Origin: Mycoplasmatales bacterium
GTDB taxonomy: Bacteria; Bacillota_I; Bacilli_A; Mycoplasmatales; JABABV01
Direction of reading: 5' to 3'
Assembly: GCA_014238055.1 (NCBI GenBank)
Contig: JABABV010000004.1
Location: 1-62,400 of the forward strand
Length of the DNA stretch: 62,400 nt
Position numbers and translations under genes: made by a program. Below the pieces are notes generated by a model, which made no database searches, was not told the origin of the DNA, and saw only the letters and a program-made list of their open reading frames with translations. This document shows, one piece after another, positions 35,637-47,115 of this stretch. Position 1 is the stretch's first letter. Every line of letters begins with the position of its first letter.

Positions 35637-37031
35637 ATGAAAAGGAAAAAAATATTTAAATTTTTTTTAATAACTAATATCTTAGTTCCGCTAAGCGGCT
35701 CAATTGTTTTGAGTACTGTTAGTTGTGGTCATAAAGATTCAGGTGGTGGAACCGTTCCAGGTGCAACTTGAGATGACTTTAAAACTAATGCCCAAGCAGA
35801 ATCAAAAATTAATATCGTTAAACAAACTAAACCAAATGGGTGAGACGATGCCGTTGATACGCAATTAAAAATTGATAGTTTTACGCCTGATCAAACTAAT
35901 AATAAAATTACAGAAGCAATTATTAGAACCGTAAGTGGTCAAAAAACAAAAGCTATTTTTGAAATTAATTATACTAAAGGTCAAAAATATAATATTAAAG
36001 ATTGAAAATGCGAATCACAACCAATTCCTATTAATGGTGGTGGTTTAGGTTATAGCAAATCAGTACCCTTTTTAGATATAACTAGTACAGTAACAAATAA
36101 GATAACACCAGATAAAGTTTATAAGACTTTTGGAATTCACCAAATCATGGCATCTTTTGCTAATGTTTTTACGATTAATGGTAAAGTAACTATCGGCTGA
36201 ACTGGTAGCGAAAGATTCGATGATAGTACAACTGCAGAAGCTAAATGAGTTTCTCAATATGAAGCATTAGGTGGAAAAGTCGGAATTTCTTTCGGTGGAG
36301 CCGATGCTAGTGGTCATAAGATTACGCCGTGAGATATGATAAAAGATGCTACTACTTTGGCAAATGATATGAAAGTCGCTATTAGTCAATATAAAGCAAA
36401 AGCAATTGATTTTGACATTGAACCTCCTGGTAATTTTGATGCCAAAGAAATGAATACTTTAGTTGCAGCGACTAATATTATTTTAAAAGATAATCCAACA
36501 ATAGATATTAGTCTAACGTTAGCTTCGGTACCGACTGATAAAAATGGTACTAAATTTTGAGGTGGAGTAGCTGATCATTCTTCAACTGGAGTAGCTGCTT
36601 TTAAAAAATTTACTAAAACACCAATAATTAATCCAATGCTATTTGATTTTGGTGCTTATTATATTACTGACCAAAAATTTTATGAACCTGAAATTGAAAA
36701 AACAATCACTCAAACAGCTACTTATTGAGCAAATATTTTTGGTATTGATGAAAGTAATTTTATTAAAAATAATATCGAAGCAACTACAATGATTGGACGA
36801 AGCGATCAAGCTGTTAATGATAAAGGTCATCTTAATCGCGAAGTTTTAACTAAAGCCGCTGCAATTACATTAGCTAAGTTTTGCAAAACTAATCAAGTTT
36901 TTAGAATGGGATTTTGATCTTTAAATCGAGATTTTCCAGGTAAAATATCATATGTATCCCCCAGTAATAATGGAACTGATAATCCAGCAGGAACGTATAG
37001 TAAAGTTAATATTGATAATTTTGAAAAGTAA
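35637..37031 (+). CDS. GH18 chitinase-like lipoprotein, copy 5 (dispersed)
   Basis: 464 residues. The signal peptide ends STVSC with Cys30 as the lipidation site. One module (about 44-137, ending NIKDWKCESQP) precedes a GH18 domain with GGKVGISFGGADA, IDFDIEPPG (Glu262), LTLASVP, INPMLFDFG, TTMIGRSDQ and GFWSLNRDFPG. SLNRD is closer than the array copies to free-living bacterial chitinases, so this may be the least derived copy. It lies 22 kb from the tandem array. The AAGGA-containing leader and a separate terminator make it a single-gene unit. Confidence 0.8.
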
Positions 37032-37050
37032 ATATATTATTTAATTAAAT

Positions 37051-37084
37051 AAAAAACAACATAAATTTATTATGTTGTTTTTTA
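37051..37084 (+). terminator. Terminator after GH18 copy 5
   Basis: AAAAAACAACATAA pairs with TTATGTTGTTTTTT around a short ATT-rich loop, then T's. Confidence 0.8.
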
Positions 37085-37289
37085 TTTTATATATATTAAT
37101 TATTAAGATTTTTGTTTTTACGATCGTATAAATTGTATCTTTAGTTAGTAAAAAACTATTTTAGTAAAAGTTGCTCTACGGATGAATTATCTTAAATCTT
37201 AGATTTTAAATTAATGTATAATATATTTATATATATAATAATAATTTTTTCAATATTATAATAAACACTTTTTAGCTAAAGGAGGAATT

Positions 37290-38477
37290 ATGAAAATAAA
37301 AAAAATATTATTTTCATTAATTGCAATTTCGGTACCACTAACAACAGTTTGTTCGGTAGCTGTTAGTTGCACCTATCACGATTATGTAAAAGAATTAAAA
37401 GAATGAACAAATTTCAAAAACGCAGCTAATAAATCTAAAAATATCGATATTATTAACGCTACTAAAGTTAGTTCATGAGCAGGTCTTACGGAATCAGATT
37501 TCGTTCGCACAAACTATAAAGTAGATGAAACTAAAAAAATAATATCTTTAAATATTAATAGAATTTTACCTGGTAATATAGTTCGCCAAGCTAAATTTAA
37601 TATAAAATTTTTAGATGATATTATATACTCAATTAATTCATGAGAATGTATTTCTCAACCAAATGCATTAATTGCCCATTCTTGAGAAGCTTTCAAAACA
37701 TCTGCACTAAGTGCTACATTAAATGCTTTATTTGCACAGTCTAGAGAAGGCGATGTATTATATAATCTGCGATGAAAATACGGTACCAATGATGCTGCTA
37801 ATCTTTGAAGAAATGACGACGAAGCAGAATTCGACATGTTTGGTGCTTTACCAGATCAAGCGAAAAATACTTATCAAGGAATGAATGGAAAACTTACCGT
37901 TGATGAAGACAATAAAACAATAACGGGAATTTTTTGTAAAAATCAGTTTGCTAATCTTTTTGAATCTGATCCTGTTAAAGTTCAAATTCATTATTCACCT
38001 AATCAAGCTTATAATATTTCAGATTGAAAATATAGCGCAATCCCACAATTAGAATCTATAGAAAGATTAAAATGAGAATTTGATAATTTAGTTACAAAAA
38101 CAAAGCAACATATGAATGAAACAATCGCTAATAATTGAATATATTTTCCAGAAAATCCTGGAGATAAAACTGACGCTGAAAAACATGGTGCTAATTTCAA
38201 AATCAAACCTTATTTAGAAGATCATTCATATCCAAATGCTAGAGACTTTGAATATAGAGATTCTAAATTTGATTCCGGAGATGGTGATGATAGTTTATTT
38301 AAAGCAAGCCATTGTGTATCAACTCTAAGAATTAATTTTGTAACGTATAAATCAGGACAGCAGCAAGCTTTATTAACTATGAAATTTTATTCAGAGTATT
38401 ATAATGGAACAAATGAAAACGATGGATTAGAACCTTTTAATTTTATTTGAGGATCAAATGTTAAATTAACAACTTAA
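37290..38477 (+). CDS. Lipoprotein related to the GH18 set but lacking the GH18 domain
   Basis: 395 residues. The signal peptide ends VAVSC (Cys27). Residues about 38-125 form the same module type seen before GH18 domains (WTNFKNAANKSKNIDIINA … SWECISQP). A second, longer block opens with WEAFKTSA (about 131) and ends SDWKYSAIPQ (about 254). A diverged third block (about 262-395) fills the C-terminus. No DxDxE or GH18 core motif is present. It may be a binding or adhesion partner of the GH18 proteins, or an independent surface protein. A GGAGG site precedes the ATG. Confidence 0.7.
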
Positions 38478-38511
38478 AATAAAGCTATTAAAAAACGTTG
38501 TAGATAAAAAC

Positions 38512-38549
38512 GAAAAATGTCTAAAAATAATTTTAGGCATTTTTCATTT
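38512..38549 (+). terminator. Terminator after the GH18-less lipoprotein
   Basis: GAAAAATGTCTAAAA pairs with TTTTAGGCATTTTTC around ATAA (one G-T pair), followed by TTTTTTT. Confidence 0.75.
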
Positions 38550-38633
38550 TTTTATATCTAATATTTATTAAATATAAAAAATGAAAAATATGTATGTCAA
38601 TATTTAGTGTTAATTGTTTATTGTTTAAACATT

Positions 38634-38642
38634 TGTTATAAT
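38634..38642 (+). promoter_or_regulatory. Extended -10 promoter of the helicase-nuclease gene
   Basis: TGTTATAAT lies 87 bases before the ATG at 38729. The leader between them is plain AT-rich sequence. Confidence 0.45.
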
Positions 38643-38728
38643 AATTATAAAAAATATTTATCTTTTAATATAACGATAATAGTTAAAAAAGTAGATTAAT
38701 GAATAGTTGATTTTGAGGAGAATTTATA

Positions 38729-41377
38729 ATGAAAAGTTTTTTATACAACAATAGATATAAAAATTTAAACTATAAACAAAAAATTATTGCCGATTGACGA
38801 AAAGGACTTTTATGAGTTAATGCTTGTCCAGGATCGGGAAAAACAGAATCAATAGCAATCAATATTAGTAATCTAGTTATTGAAAATATTAAAAATGATC
38901 GATCAGAAGATAATAGTAAAATATTAGCTTTTAGTTTTACTAATAAAGCCGCTAGAGAACTAAAAGATCGCGTTCGTAAGATGATTTCTTTAGAGTATCC
39001 CAAAGATGCTTTATCGATTATAGATGATTTATCTATTGTAACAATTGATAAATATTGTTTAGAATTATTATCGAATTATGATAACAAATATAATTATTTT
39101 AAAATTTTATCTGACGGTGAATGAGCAACTTATATGTATTCAGGTAAAATGATTCAAAAGCGTAAAATGATCGCTAATTTACTAAAAACAGGAACAGATA
39201 ATTATGAATCATCAACAATTTATGTTCTGAATCAATTAAATTTTTTAATGCAAAACCTTTCTAAAACTGCCGATAATTATTGAGATAGCAATTCTGAATT
39301 TTATCAAAATAAAAAATTGATTGAATTCTATTTAAAAACAATTGATGGTAACAAAGTTTTTTCTTATCATGATTACAAAATTATTCTTAATAAATTAATT
39401 GAAACAAATACTAATTTAAATCTTCAATTTAAAAAAGTTAAATACTTATTTGTTGATGAGGTTCAAGATATCAATCATTTTCAAGAAAAAATAATTGAAC
39501 GAATTCTTAAGAATACAATTTATTCTGTTTTTGTAGGAGATGACCAACAAGCAATTTATAGTTTTCGTGGTGGAGATATTAAATGTGTTGAACGATTATT
39601 TAAAAAATATAATGAAGAAAAATCAATTTTAAAGTTAGATAAAAATTATCGTAGTAGCACTAATATTATTAATAATTTAAATGAGCGTTTTGATAATTCT
39701 CAAATGATTAAATCTAATAGTTACAAAACTGATCATCCAGTTTATAGATACAAAGCAGATAACGAAAAAGATTTCTTTAATTTTGTTAAAAATAATTTAA
39801 AACTTTTGATTGAAAATACGACTTTATCTAATGATCAAATCGCAATTTTAGTTTACTCCAATAAATTAGCTTATCAATTATCTGATTATTTAAATAAATA
39901 TGATTTACAATCTGTAAGTCAAAAAATTTTAATTGATAAATGATTTAAATATATAGAATCCGAACAAAGCCAAGGAATTCTTTTTCAATTTTTAGATTTT
40001 ATTGTTAGTTATGACAAAAAGACTAAAAGTAATTATTTGATTAATGATTTATATAAATGATTATTAATATTTTTGGAAAATGCTGAATTATCATTTGAAG
40101 ATCGTAACGAAATAACTAACGTGTCAATTAGTTGATTTATGGAATTTATTATTAGTCAACAAGTTTTAAATCGTGAAGTTAAATTATTAACGTTTGCAAA
40201 AAGCGTAATAGATAAAAAAGGGATTTGAAAACTTATTTTATTAAATCAATTTTTTAATAAAGTAAATAAAAATGAATTATTAATAGTTAATAAAATTAAA
40301 ATATTAACGCATCATTCAGCTAAAGGTAAAGAATGAGATGTTGTTTTTAATTACGATAAGAAGTCTAATCGTAACAAAGATAAAAAAGCAATTAATTACG
40401 TTGCCTTTTCAAGAGCTAAACATATTCTATTTGATATAAGTGAAACAAGATTTTTAAATAATCAAGAAAATGATTACGATCAAGATAAAATATTAAATTT
40501 ATCAAATGAATTTCAATATAAATCATTAGCAATATCTTTCGCAACTTTAAATAATTTTAGAAATTGTATAGATCGCTACAAAGCATTTAATATTTATCTT
40601 TGATCAACTTTAGATAGTGATCAAAAAGTTGAAGGTACTTTAATCCATAAAGCTTTAGAACTTTATAATCAAAAATTAATTAATTGTCATAATGATAGCA
40701 GTCTAATAGATCTAAAATTTATTAAAGAACTTCAAAATAACGTTTATATTCGTAAACTTTCAGGGAATAAGTCTGCAAAAAAAAGAGCAGGATTACGAAA
40801 GCGAATTCAAGAACGAATCCCTGGGATTATGAAAACTTATCAAAATTGATTAAACGAAAACAAACATATAGTTGTTAAAGCAGAATACAATTTTAATTTT
40901 ATTAATAATAATTTAATAAATGGTTTAGACATTAATTTTACTGGTCAAATCGATTTATTATTAAAAAATTCAGATAATAAATATACAATTGTTGATTTTA
41001 AAATATTAACTGGACATACAATTGAAAAACATCAAGATTTAGATCAATTAAAAACTTTTGAATATCAAATTAAATTTTATGCTTGAATCTTAAAACGTCA
41101 TTTTAATTATGATATTAATAAATTAGAAATTCTAAGATTAATTAGAAATGAAAATAGTTCCGAAGAAAAGATCGAAAATATAACTAATATAGAAGTTAAT
41201 GAAGAAATGTTAAATGCTTTTGAAAAAGAATTGCAAGAAGTTTGTACAAAGATTTCTAAATTTAATGAATTAGGATTAGAAAATATTAAAAATAAGCGTT
41301 GTTTAAAACCTAATTGTAAATTTAAAGAAAATGAAAAAGATATTTATAAACTATTAGAATATTTTGATTATAAATAA
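38729..41377 (+). CDS. UvrD-type helicase fused to a PD-(D/E)XK nuclease
   Basis: 882 residues. SF1A helicase motifs in order: Walker A CPGSGKTES (about 33-41), Ia FSFTNKAARELKDRV, II FVDEVQDINH, III VGDDQQAIYSFRGG, IV LDKNYRSS, V THHSAKGKEWDVV, VI NYVAFSRAKH. From about residue 605 a PDDEXK_1 nuclease begins: FRNCIDRYK, HKALELY, FTGQIDLL, then IVDFK with Asp756 and Lys758 and a QIKFYAWIL tail. Cys613, 839, 858 and 863 recall the iron-sulphur staple of AddB/Cas4 nucleases, but spacing is atypical. This looks like a compact AddA-like end-processing or defence enzyme. No addB is next to it. Confidence 0.85.
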
Positions 41378-41461
41378 AGGCTACTTTCATAAATCGAAAA
41401 AGATTTATTGTTATTTAAATATTAGAAAATAATCGTTAAGTTTTGTTTTGTTTTTATTTGG

Positions 41462-41470
41462 TGTTATAAT
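41462..41470 (+). promoter_or_regulatory. Extended -10 promoter of mnmG
   Basis: TGTTATAAT lies 38 bases before the mnmG ATG; a weak TTGTTT (41443-41448) lies 16 bases upstream of the hexamer. Confidence 0.55.
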
Positions 41471-41507
41471 ATTAAAAGAATTTTAATAACATAAAGGGGG
41501 ATTACTA

Positions 41508-43370
41508 ATGGAAAAAGATTATCAAATTATTGTAATTGGAGCTGGGCATGCTGGTATTGAAGCTGCTCATATTGCTGCTAAGTTAGGTTTGACAACAAAT
41601 CTAATAACTTTGAAAGATGCTAAAATCGGACATATGCCTTGTAATCCTGCGATTGGTGGTCCTGCTAAAGGAACAGTCGTTAGAGAAATCGATGCTTTAG
41701 GTGGTTTGATGGCTAAAGTGGCCGATAAAACTGCTTTACAACTAAAGATGCTTAATTTATCTAAAGGTCCTGGTGTTTGATCTATGCGTGCTCAATCAGA
41801 CATGCAAGCTTATTCTAAAATGATGGAAGAAATTTTAGAAGAAACACCTAATTTAACAATTACACGTGCTAAAGTAACTAACTTAATTGTTGAAAACGAT
41901 ATCGTTATCGGTGTAAAAACTAGTGATAATAAAATTATAAAATCTGATGCTGTAATTTTAACAACTGGAACTTATATGAAAGCTCAAATTTTACGTGGAA
42001 GCAATAGTTTTGCAGCTGGTCCTGATGGAGCTTCAACTACTAGTATTTTGTCTGAACAATTAAAAGAATTAGGTTTTGAATTAATTCGTTTAAAAACAGG
42101 AACACCACCACGAATAAAAAGAGGTTCAATTGATTTTTCTAAAACAAAATTAGAACCAGGAACAGATCTTGAATTAGCATTTTCTTACACTACTAAAAAA
42201 ATGCTTCCGTTTAAAGAACAATTACCTTGTTATTTAACATATACAACGCCGTTAACTCATAAAATTATTTTAGATAATTTAACTAAATCAGCGATGTATT
42301 CAGGTAATGTTAAAGGTAAAGGTCCGCGTTATTGTCCTTCTGTGGAAGATAAAATTAGTCGTTTTAAAGATAAAGAACGTCATCAAATTTTCTTAGAACC
42401 AATTTCTAACAACTCTGATTTAATATATATTCAAGGTTTATCAACTTCAATGCCAATTGAAGTTCAAGAAAAAATGGTTCGTTCAGTTCCAGGTTTAGAA
42501 AATTGTGAAGTTGCTAAATGAGGATACGCTATCGAATACGATGCTTTAAACCCATTGCAACTAAATTTAAGTTTAGAAACTAAAAAAGTTAATAATTTAT
42601 TTACTGCTGGACAAATTAATGGAACGAGTGGTTATGAAGAAGCTGCTTGCCAAGGATTAATTGCTGGAATAAACGCCGCTAATAAAATCTTAAATAAAAA
42701 ACCATTAATTTTACGAAGAGACCAAGCTTATATTGGGGTTTTAATCGATGATTTAGTTACTAAAGGAACAGATGAACCTTACCGTTTATTAACGTCTCGT
42801 TCTGAATATCGTTTATTATTAAGAAGCGATAATGCTGATCAACGTCTTACTGAAATTGCTAATGACAATAATTTAATTACTAAATCTCGTTATGATGCAT
42901 TTACTAATAAAATGACAGTTATTAAAAAAATATTAAACGATTTAAAAGATATTCGTTTCCGTCCTAGCGATCCGATTCAAGAATGAATGAAAGAAAATAA
43001 TTTAGTTACTTTACATCAAGGAATTAGCGCTTACGACTTACTTAAAAGACCGGAAATTAAGTTTTTAGAAATCGCACAATTTTTAAACTTAGACTATGAA
43101 TATAATCGTCAAGAAGCTGAAGCTGTTGAAATTACTATTAAATATGCTGGTTATTTATTAAAACAAGAACGCCAAGCTAATCGTAATATGAAACTTGAAA
43201 ATAAAAAAATTTCTCAAGATATAGATTATAAAAAAGTTGGTAATCTTTCTTTAGAAGCTTCTGAAAAATTCAATATTGTTAAACCACAAACTATCGGTCA
43301 AGCATATCGAATTTCTGGTATTAATCCAACTGATATTGAAGTATTATTAATTTATCTTAAAAATAATTAA
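41508..43370 (+). CDS. mnmG: tRNA uridine-5-carboxymethylaminomethyl modification enzyme MnmG
   Basis: 620 residues, family length. FAD-binding [10 protein letters not shown] at the N-terminus, [19 protein letters not shown] and [16 protein letters not shown] are all diagnostic. With MnmE (not in the window) it modifies U34 of tRNAs reading two-fold degenerate codons. UGA-Trp occurs at about 41779, 42519 and 42984. The AAGGGGG site is strong. In many Firmicutes mnmG lies next to the origin and parAB, as here. Confidence 0.96.
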
Positions 43371-43390
43371 TGGTAAATGATAATTTTTTA

Positions 43391-43424
43391 AAAAAATAAA
43401 AAACGTTGATGTTTTTTATTTTTC
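43391..43424 (+). terminator. Terminator after mnmG
   Basis: AAAAATAAAAAAC pairs with GTTTTTTATTTTT around a GTTGAT loop. The unit downstream therefore has its own promoter. Confidence 0.7.
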
Positions 43425-43500
43425 TTTTTAAATAAGCCTTTTATTGTTAAAATAATATTGTAAAGAAAAATATATTAAAATAGATCGGAGTTTTAAAAAT

Positions 43501-44229
43501 ATGGCTGAAAACAAAATGAAAAGTAAAGTTAAAAAAAGTCCAACCACTAAAAAAACACCAGTTAAAAAAGTAGCTAAAAAATCAAAACCTCAAGGAATTA
43601 AAGGAATCAAAAAATCTTTAAATGTTACTGCATTCTTCACTGATTATTGCAAAGCTGTTGAAGAAAATAATATTGATAATTTAATTGATATAAATAATAA
43701 GATCGTTCATCAAATGACTTATAAAAGTATTTTACAATGATCAAAATTATTAATGCATTTAGCTAAAGGTTGAAAAGGAAAATTAGATACTAAAGGTAAA
43801 GAAACAGTTGCTATTCAATTAAGATTTGTATTAGAAAAATTAAAATGATACGAACCAATGTTAAAAACAGAACCAAATGCTTTAATAGAACTATCAACTG
43901 AATTAGATATTAGAAGAAATGTATGAGCAATGGAATCACAAGCATTTGATAAACAAATGATTGAATGAGAAAAAGGTAAATTAAATTGTAAAGCTCATAA
44001 AATTGATAAAGTTAATGTTAATACTTGTGTAAAATGTATTACTAATTTTGATAATTTGTTAGAAGAAAGATTAGAAAAATTACATTATATGATTCAATAT
44101 ATCGAAGTAAATAAAATAAATATGAATTGAAAACATGAAGTTTTAACAGAATTAGTCGGAGCATATAATAGTTTAGTAGATGTTCATAAAACTAATTATG
44201 ATTTTATCTCTAAAAATAGTGATAACTAA
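43501..44229 (+). CDS. Unknown protein with a possible zinc-binding cluster, upstream of parA
   Basis: 242 residues. The first ~40 are a Lys/Pro/Thr-rich, disordered-looking tail (KKSPTTKKTPVKKVAKKSK), as in DNA- or RNA-binding proteins. The rest looks helical, with several UGA-Trp. Cys163-x2-His166 and Cys176-x2-Cys179 could bind zinc. It lies 23 bases before parA in the same direction with a separate GGAG site, so it may be part of the segregation operon. It occupies the place of rsmG/noc in Bacillus but resembles neither. Family not recognised. Confidence 0.65.
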
Positions 44230-44252
44230 CAAAAGAAAGTAGGCGTAGTTCA

Positions 44253-45023
44253 ATGAGTGCTAAAATAATCGCCATAACGAATCAAAAAGGTGGAGTAGGG
44301 AAAACAACTACCACAATTAACTTAGCTTCTGGATTAGGTAAATTAGGTAAAAAAGTTTTATTAATTGACTTTGATCCTCAAGGTAACTCAACTTCTGGAA
44401 TAGGAATCGAAAAAGATAGTATTAATTATGATATTTTTGATGTCTTAATTAATGATAAAAATATCGAAGAAGCGACTTACCCTTGTAGTAGTCATAACGT
44501 AAGTGTTGTTCCAGCAACAATAAATTTAGCTGGAGCCGATTTACATTTAATGAAAGAAAATCGCACAGAAAAAAATATTTTAAAAGAAAAAATTAATCCT
44601 GTTATCGATAAATACGACTACATCTTAATCGATTGTCCACCTTCATTAGGATTATTGAATCGTAACGCTTTAAGTACTGCTCATTCTGCGATTATTCCAG
44701 TGCAATCTCATTATTATGCTTTAGAAGGATTAACTCAACTATTATCAACTATTCATTTAGTACAACGTCTTTTTAATGAAAAATTATATATTCAAGGTAT
44801 TTTAATTACGATGTTTAATAGAAGAACTAATCTTTCTAGAGAAGTAAAAAACGAACTTAAAAAATATTTTAAAGAACGTGTTTACAACGCAACTATTCCA
44901 CAAAATATTCATTTAGCTGAAGCGCCTTCTAAAGGTCTTTCTATTTTTGATTATAAAAAATCAAGTAGAGGCGCTAACGCATATCATAGATTTGTCAAAG
45001 AGGTGATTAAGCAAAATGGCTAA
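44253..45023 (+). CDS. parA: Chromosome-partitioning ATPase ParA/Soj
   Basis: 256 residues. Deviant Walker A KGGVGKTTTTINLA at about residues 11-24, then LIDFDPQGN and ILIDCPPSLG (Walker B), the standard Soj order. It binds nucleoid DNA as an ATP dimer and is stimulated by ParB. Its last 8 bases overlap the start of parB. Confidence 0.95.
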   Translation: MSAKIIAITNQKGGVGKTTTTINLASGLGKLGKKVLLIDFDPQGNSTSGIGIEKDSINYDIFDVLINDKNIEEATYPCSSHNVSVVPATINLAGADLHLMKENRTEKNILKEKINPVIDKYDYILIDCPPSLGLLNRNALSTAHSAIIPVQSHYYALEGLTQLLSTIHLVQRLFNEKLYIQGILITMFNRRTNLSREVKNELKKYFKERVYNATIPQNIHLAEAPSKGLSIFDYKKSSRGANAYHRFVKEVIKQNG

Positions 45024-45876
45024 TAAATCTTTAAGTAAAGGTTTAGATGTAATATTTGGAAAAAATCTTTCTAGCACTATTAACGAAATTCAAAACAATC
45101 AAAATAACAATAAAATATATAATATTGAAGTTGATAAAATTATTCCTAATCCATATCAACCTCGTAAGATTTTTAACTCAATTGCTTTAGCAGAACTAAC
45201 ACAATCTATTTTACAGCATGGAGTTTTTACACCAATTATTGTGCGTAAATCAGTTAGAGGTTTTCAATTGATAGCTGGAGAAAGACGCTTGCGCGCTTCT
45301 AAAGCAGCGAAATTAAAGACAATTCCAGCAGTAATAGTTGATTTCGATGATATACAAATGTCTGAAATCGCTTTGTTAGAAAATTTACAGCGTGAAAATT
45401 TAAATGTCATTGAAGAAGCGTTAGCTTATAAAACTTTAATGCGCAATAATAATTGATCGCAAGAAGAACTAGCTACTAAAGTTTCAAAATCAAGACCACA
45501 TATCGCTAATAAAATTCGTTTATTGTTGCTGCCTCAATTTGTTATTGAAGCAGTTTTAGAAAACAAATTAACAATGGGTCAAGTTCGACCACTTTTAGGT
45601 TTAAAAAATCAAAAAATAATTGTGCAATTAGCTAAAGAAATTATGTCACAAAAATTAAGTGCTCGTCGAGTTGAAGAAGTAGTTAGAACGTATTTATTGA
45701 ATGCAAATAAAAGTAATAGTCAAAAACAAAAATCTAATAGTTATAAATATGTTGAAAGTTTAATCCGTGAAAAAGTTTTATCTAAAGTCAAAGTTGATAA
45801 TAATAGAATTGTGATTCATTTTAAAAACGATTCCCATTTAAATGATATTTTAGAAAAACTTAAATTAATTAAATAA
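45016..45876 (+). CDS. parB: Chromosome-partitioning protein ParB/Spo0J
   Basis: 286 residues. N-terminal LSKGLDVIFG (ParA-contacting tail), ParB/Srx CTPase domain with the conserved IPNPYQPRK and the C-box GERRLRASK, LLENLQREN, then the helix-turn-helix region (SQEELATKVSKSRPHIANKI) that reads parS. It spreads from parS sites near the origin. I found no exact TGTTTCACGTGAAACA-like parS site by eye. It overlaps parA. Confidence 0.94.
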
Positions 45877-45884
45877 TCTTTAAT

Positions 45885-45915
45885 AAAAGTCATCTAAATG
45901 AATGACTTTTTTTTA
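45885..45915 (+). terminator. Terminator after parB
   Basis: AAAAGTCAT (45885-45893) pairs with ATGACTTTT (45902-45910) around CTAAATGA, then T's. Confidence 0.8.
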
Positions 45916-45994
45916 TTTATGTAATATGATAAAATATTTTAATTACTAAAGTATGATATTTAGATTATTTTTTAAAAAAAAGGAAGTATTAACA

Positions 45995-47098
45995 ATGAGT
46001 TTAAAAGCTGGAATAGTAGGGTTACCTAATGTTGGAAAATCAACTTTATTTAACGCTATTACAAAATCACAAGTAGAAGCTGCAAATTATCCATTCGCAA
46101 CAATTGAACCTAATGTAGGTGTTGTTGAAGTACCTGACCAAAGATTAGAAGCTATTGCAAAAATTATTAAACCAGTAAAAGTTGTCCCGACAACATTTAC
46201 ATTTATCGATATTGCTGGTTTAGTTAAAGGAGCAAGTAAAGGTGAAGGATTAGGTAATCAATTTTTAGGAAATATTAGTCAAGTAGATGCTATTTGTCAC
46301 GTAGTTCGTTGTTTTGAAGATAAAGATATTCAACATGTTCATAACGAAATCAATCCGTTAGATGATATTGAAACTATTAATACTGAATTAATTTTATCTG
46401 ATTTAGAAAAAGTTAATAAACGTTTAAATAAGATTGCTAAAAAAGCCAGACAATCTAATGATAAAGAAGGTTTAAAAGAAGTCGCTCTTCTAGAAAAAAT
46501 AAAAATTATTTTAGATAAAGGAAAAAGAATCTTTACTAACGATATAATAAGTAAAGAATTAAAAACTTTTAGTGAATTAAATTTTATTACTGATAAACCA
46601 ATGATTTATGTTGCTAATATAGATGAATCAGAAGTTCATAATTACGAAGAAAATAAACATTTTCAAGCAGTTTCTAAAATTGCCAAAGAAGAAAATAGTA
46701 AAGTAATTGCTATTAGTGCAAAAATAGAATCTGAATTAGCGCATTTAGATAATGAAGATAAAATTCTATTTATGGAAGAATTAAAAATTTCTAAAAGTGG
46801 ATTAGATAAACTGATTAAAGTTAGTTATGATACTTTAAGTTTAAAAACTTTCTTTACAGCAGGAGTTAAAGAAGTTAGAGCTTGAACTTTTTATGATAGT
46901 TATACTGCCGCTAATTGTGCCGGAGTTATTCATACTGATTTCGAACGTGGATTTATCAGAGCATCAGTTATCGGTTATAATGATTTTATAACTTATAAAG
47001 GAGAAGCTGAAGCGAAAGCTAATGGTAAATTAAGAATGGAAGGTAAAACTTATTTAATGCAAGACGGCGATGTATGTCATTTCTTGTTTAATGTTTAG
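45995..47098 (+). CDS. ychF: Redox-responsive ATPase/GTPase YchF (Obg family)
   Basis: 367 residues, standard length. G1 [14 protein letters not shown]3 [20 protein letters not shown] and the C-terminal TGS domain (…[10 protein letters not shown]…DFERGFIRA) are seen. NxxE (NIDE) replaces NKxD, explaining the ATP preference of YchF. An upstream in-frame ATG at 45953 would add 14 residues but lacks homology; ATG 45995 has AAGGAAG before it. UGA-Trp near 46884. Confidence 0.95.
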
Positions 47099-47115
47099 AA
47101 AGTCAGGTAATTTTA

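Noticed and set aside
43371-45876. Replication origin and parS near parAB
   Set aside because: No dnaA gene, no DnaA-box cluster and no exact TGTTTCACGTGAAACA-like site was seen; the synteny alone does not locate an origin.
45953-45994. Longer N-terminus for YchF from ATG 45953
   Set aside because: The extra 14 residues are not family-like and the ribosome-binding site AAGGAAG serves ATG 45995.
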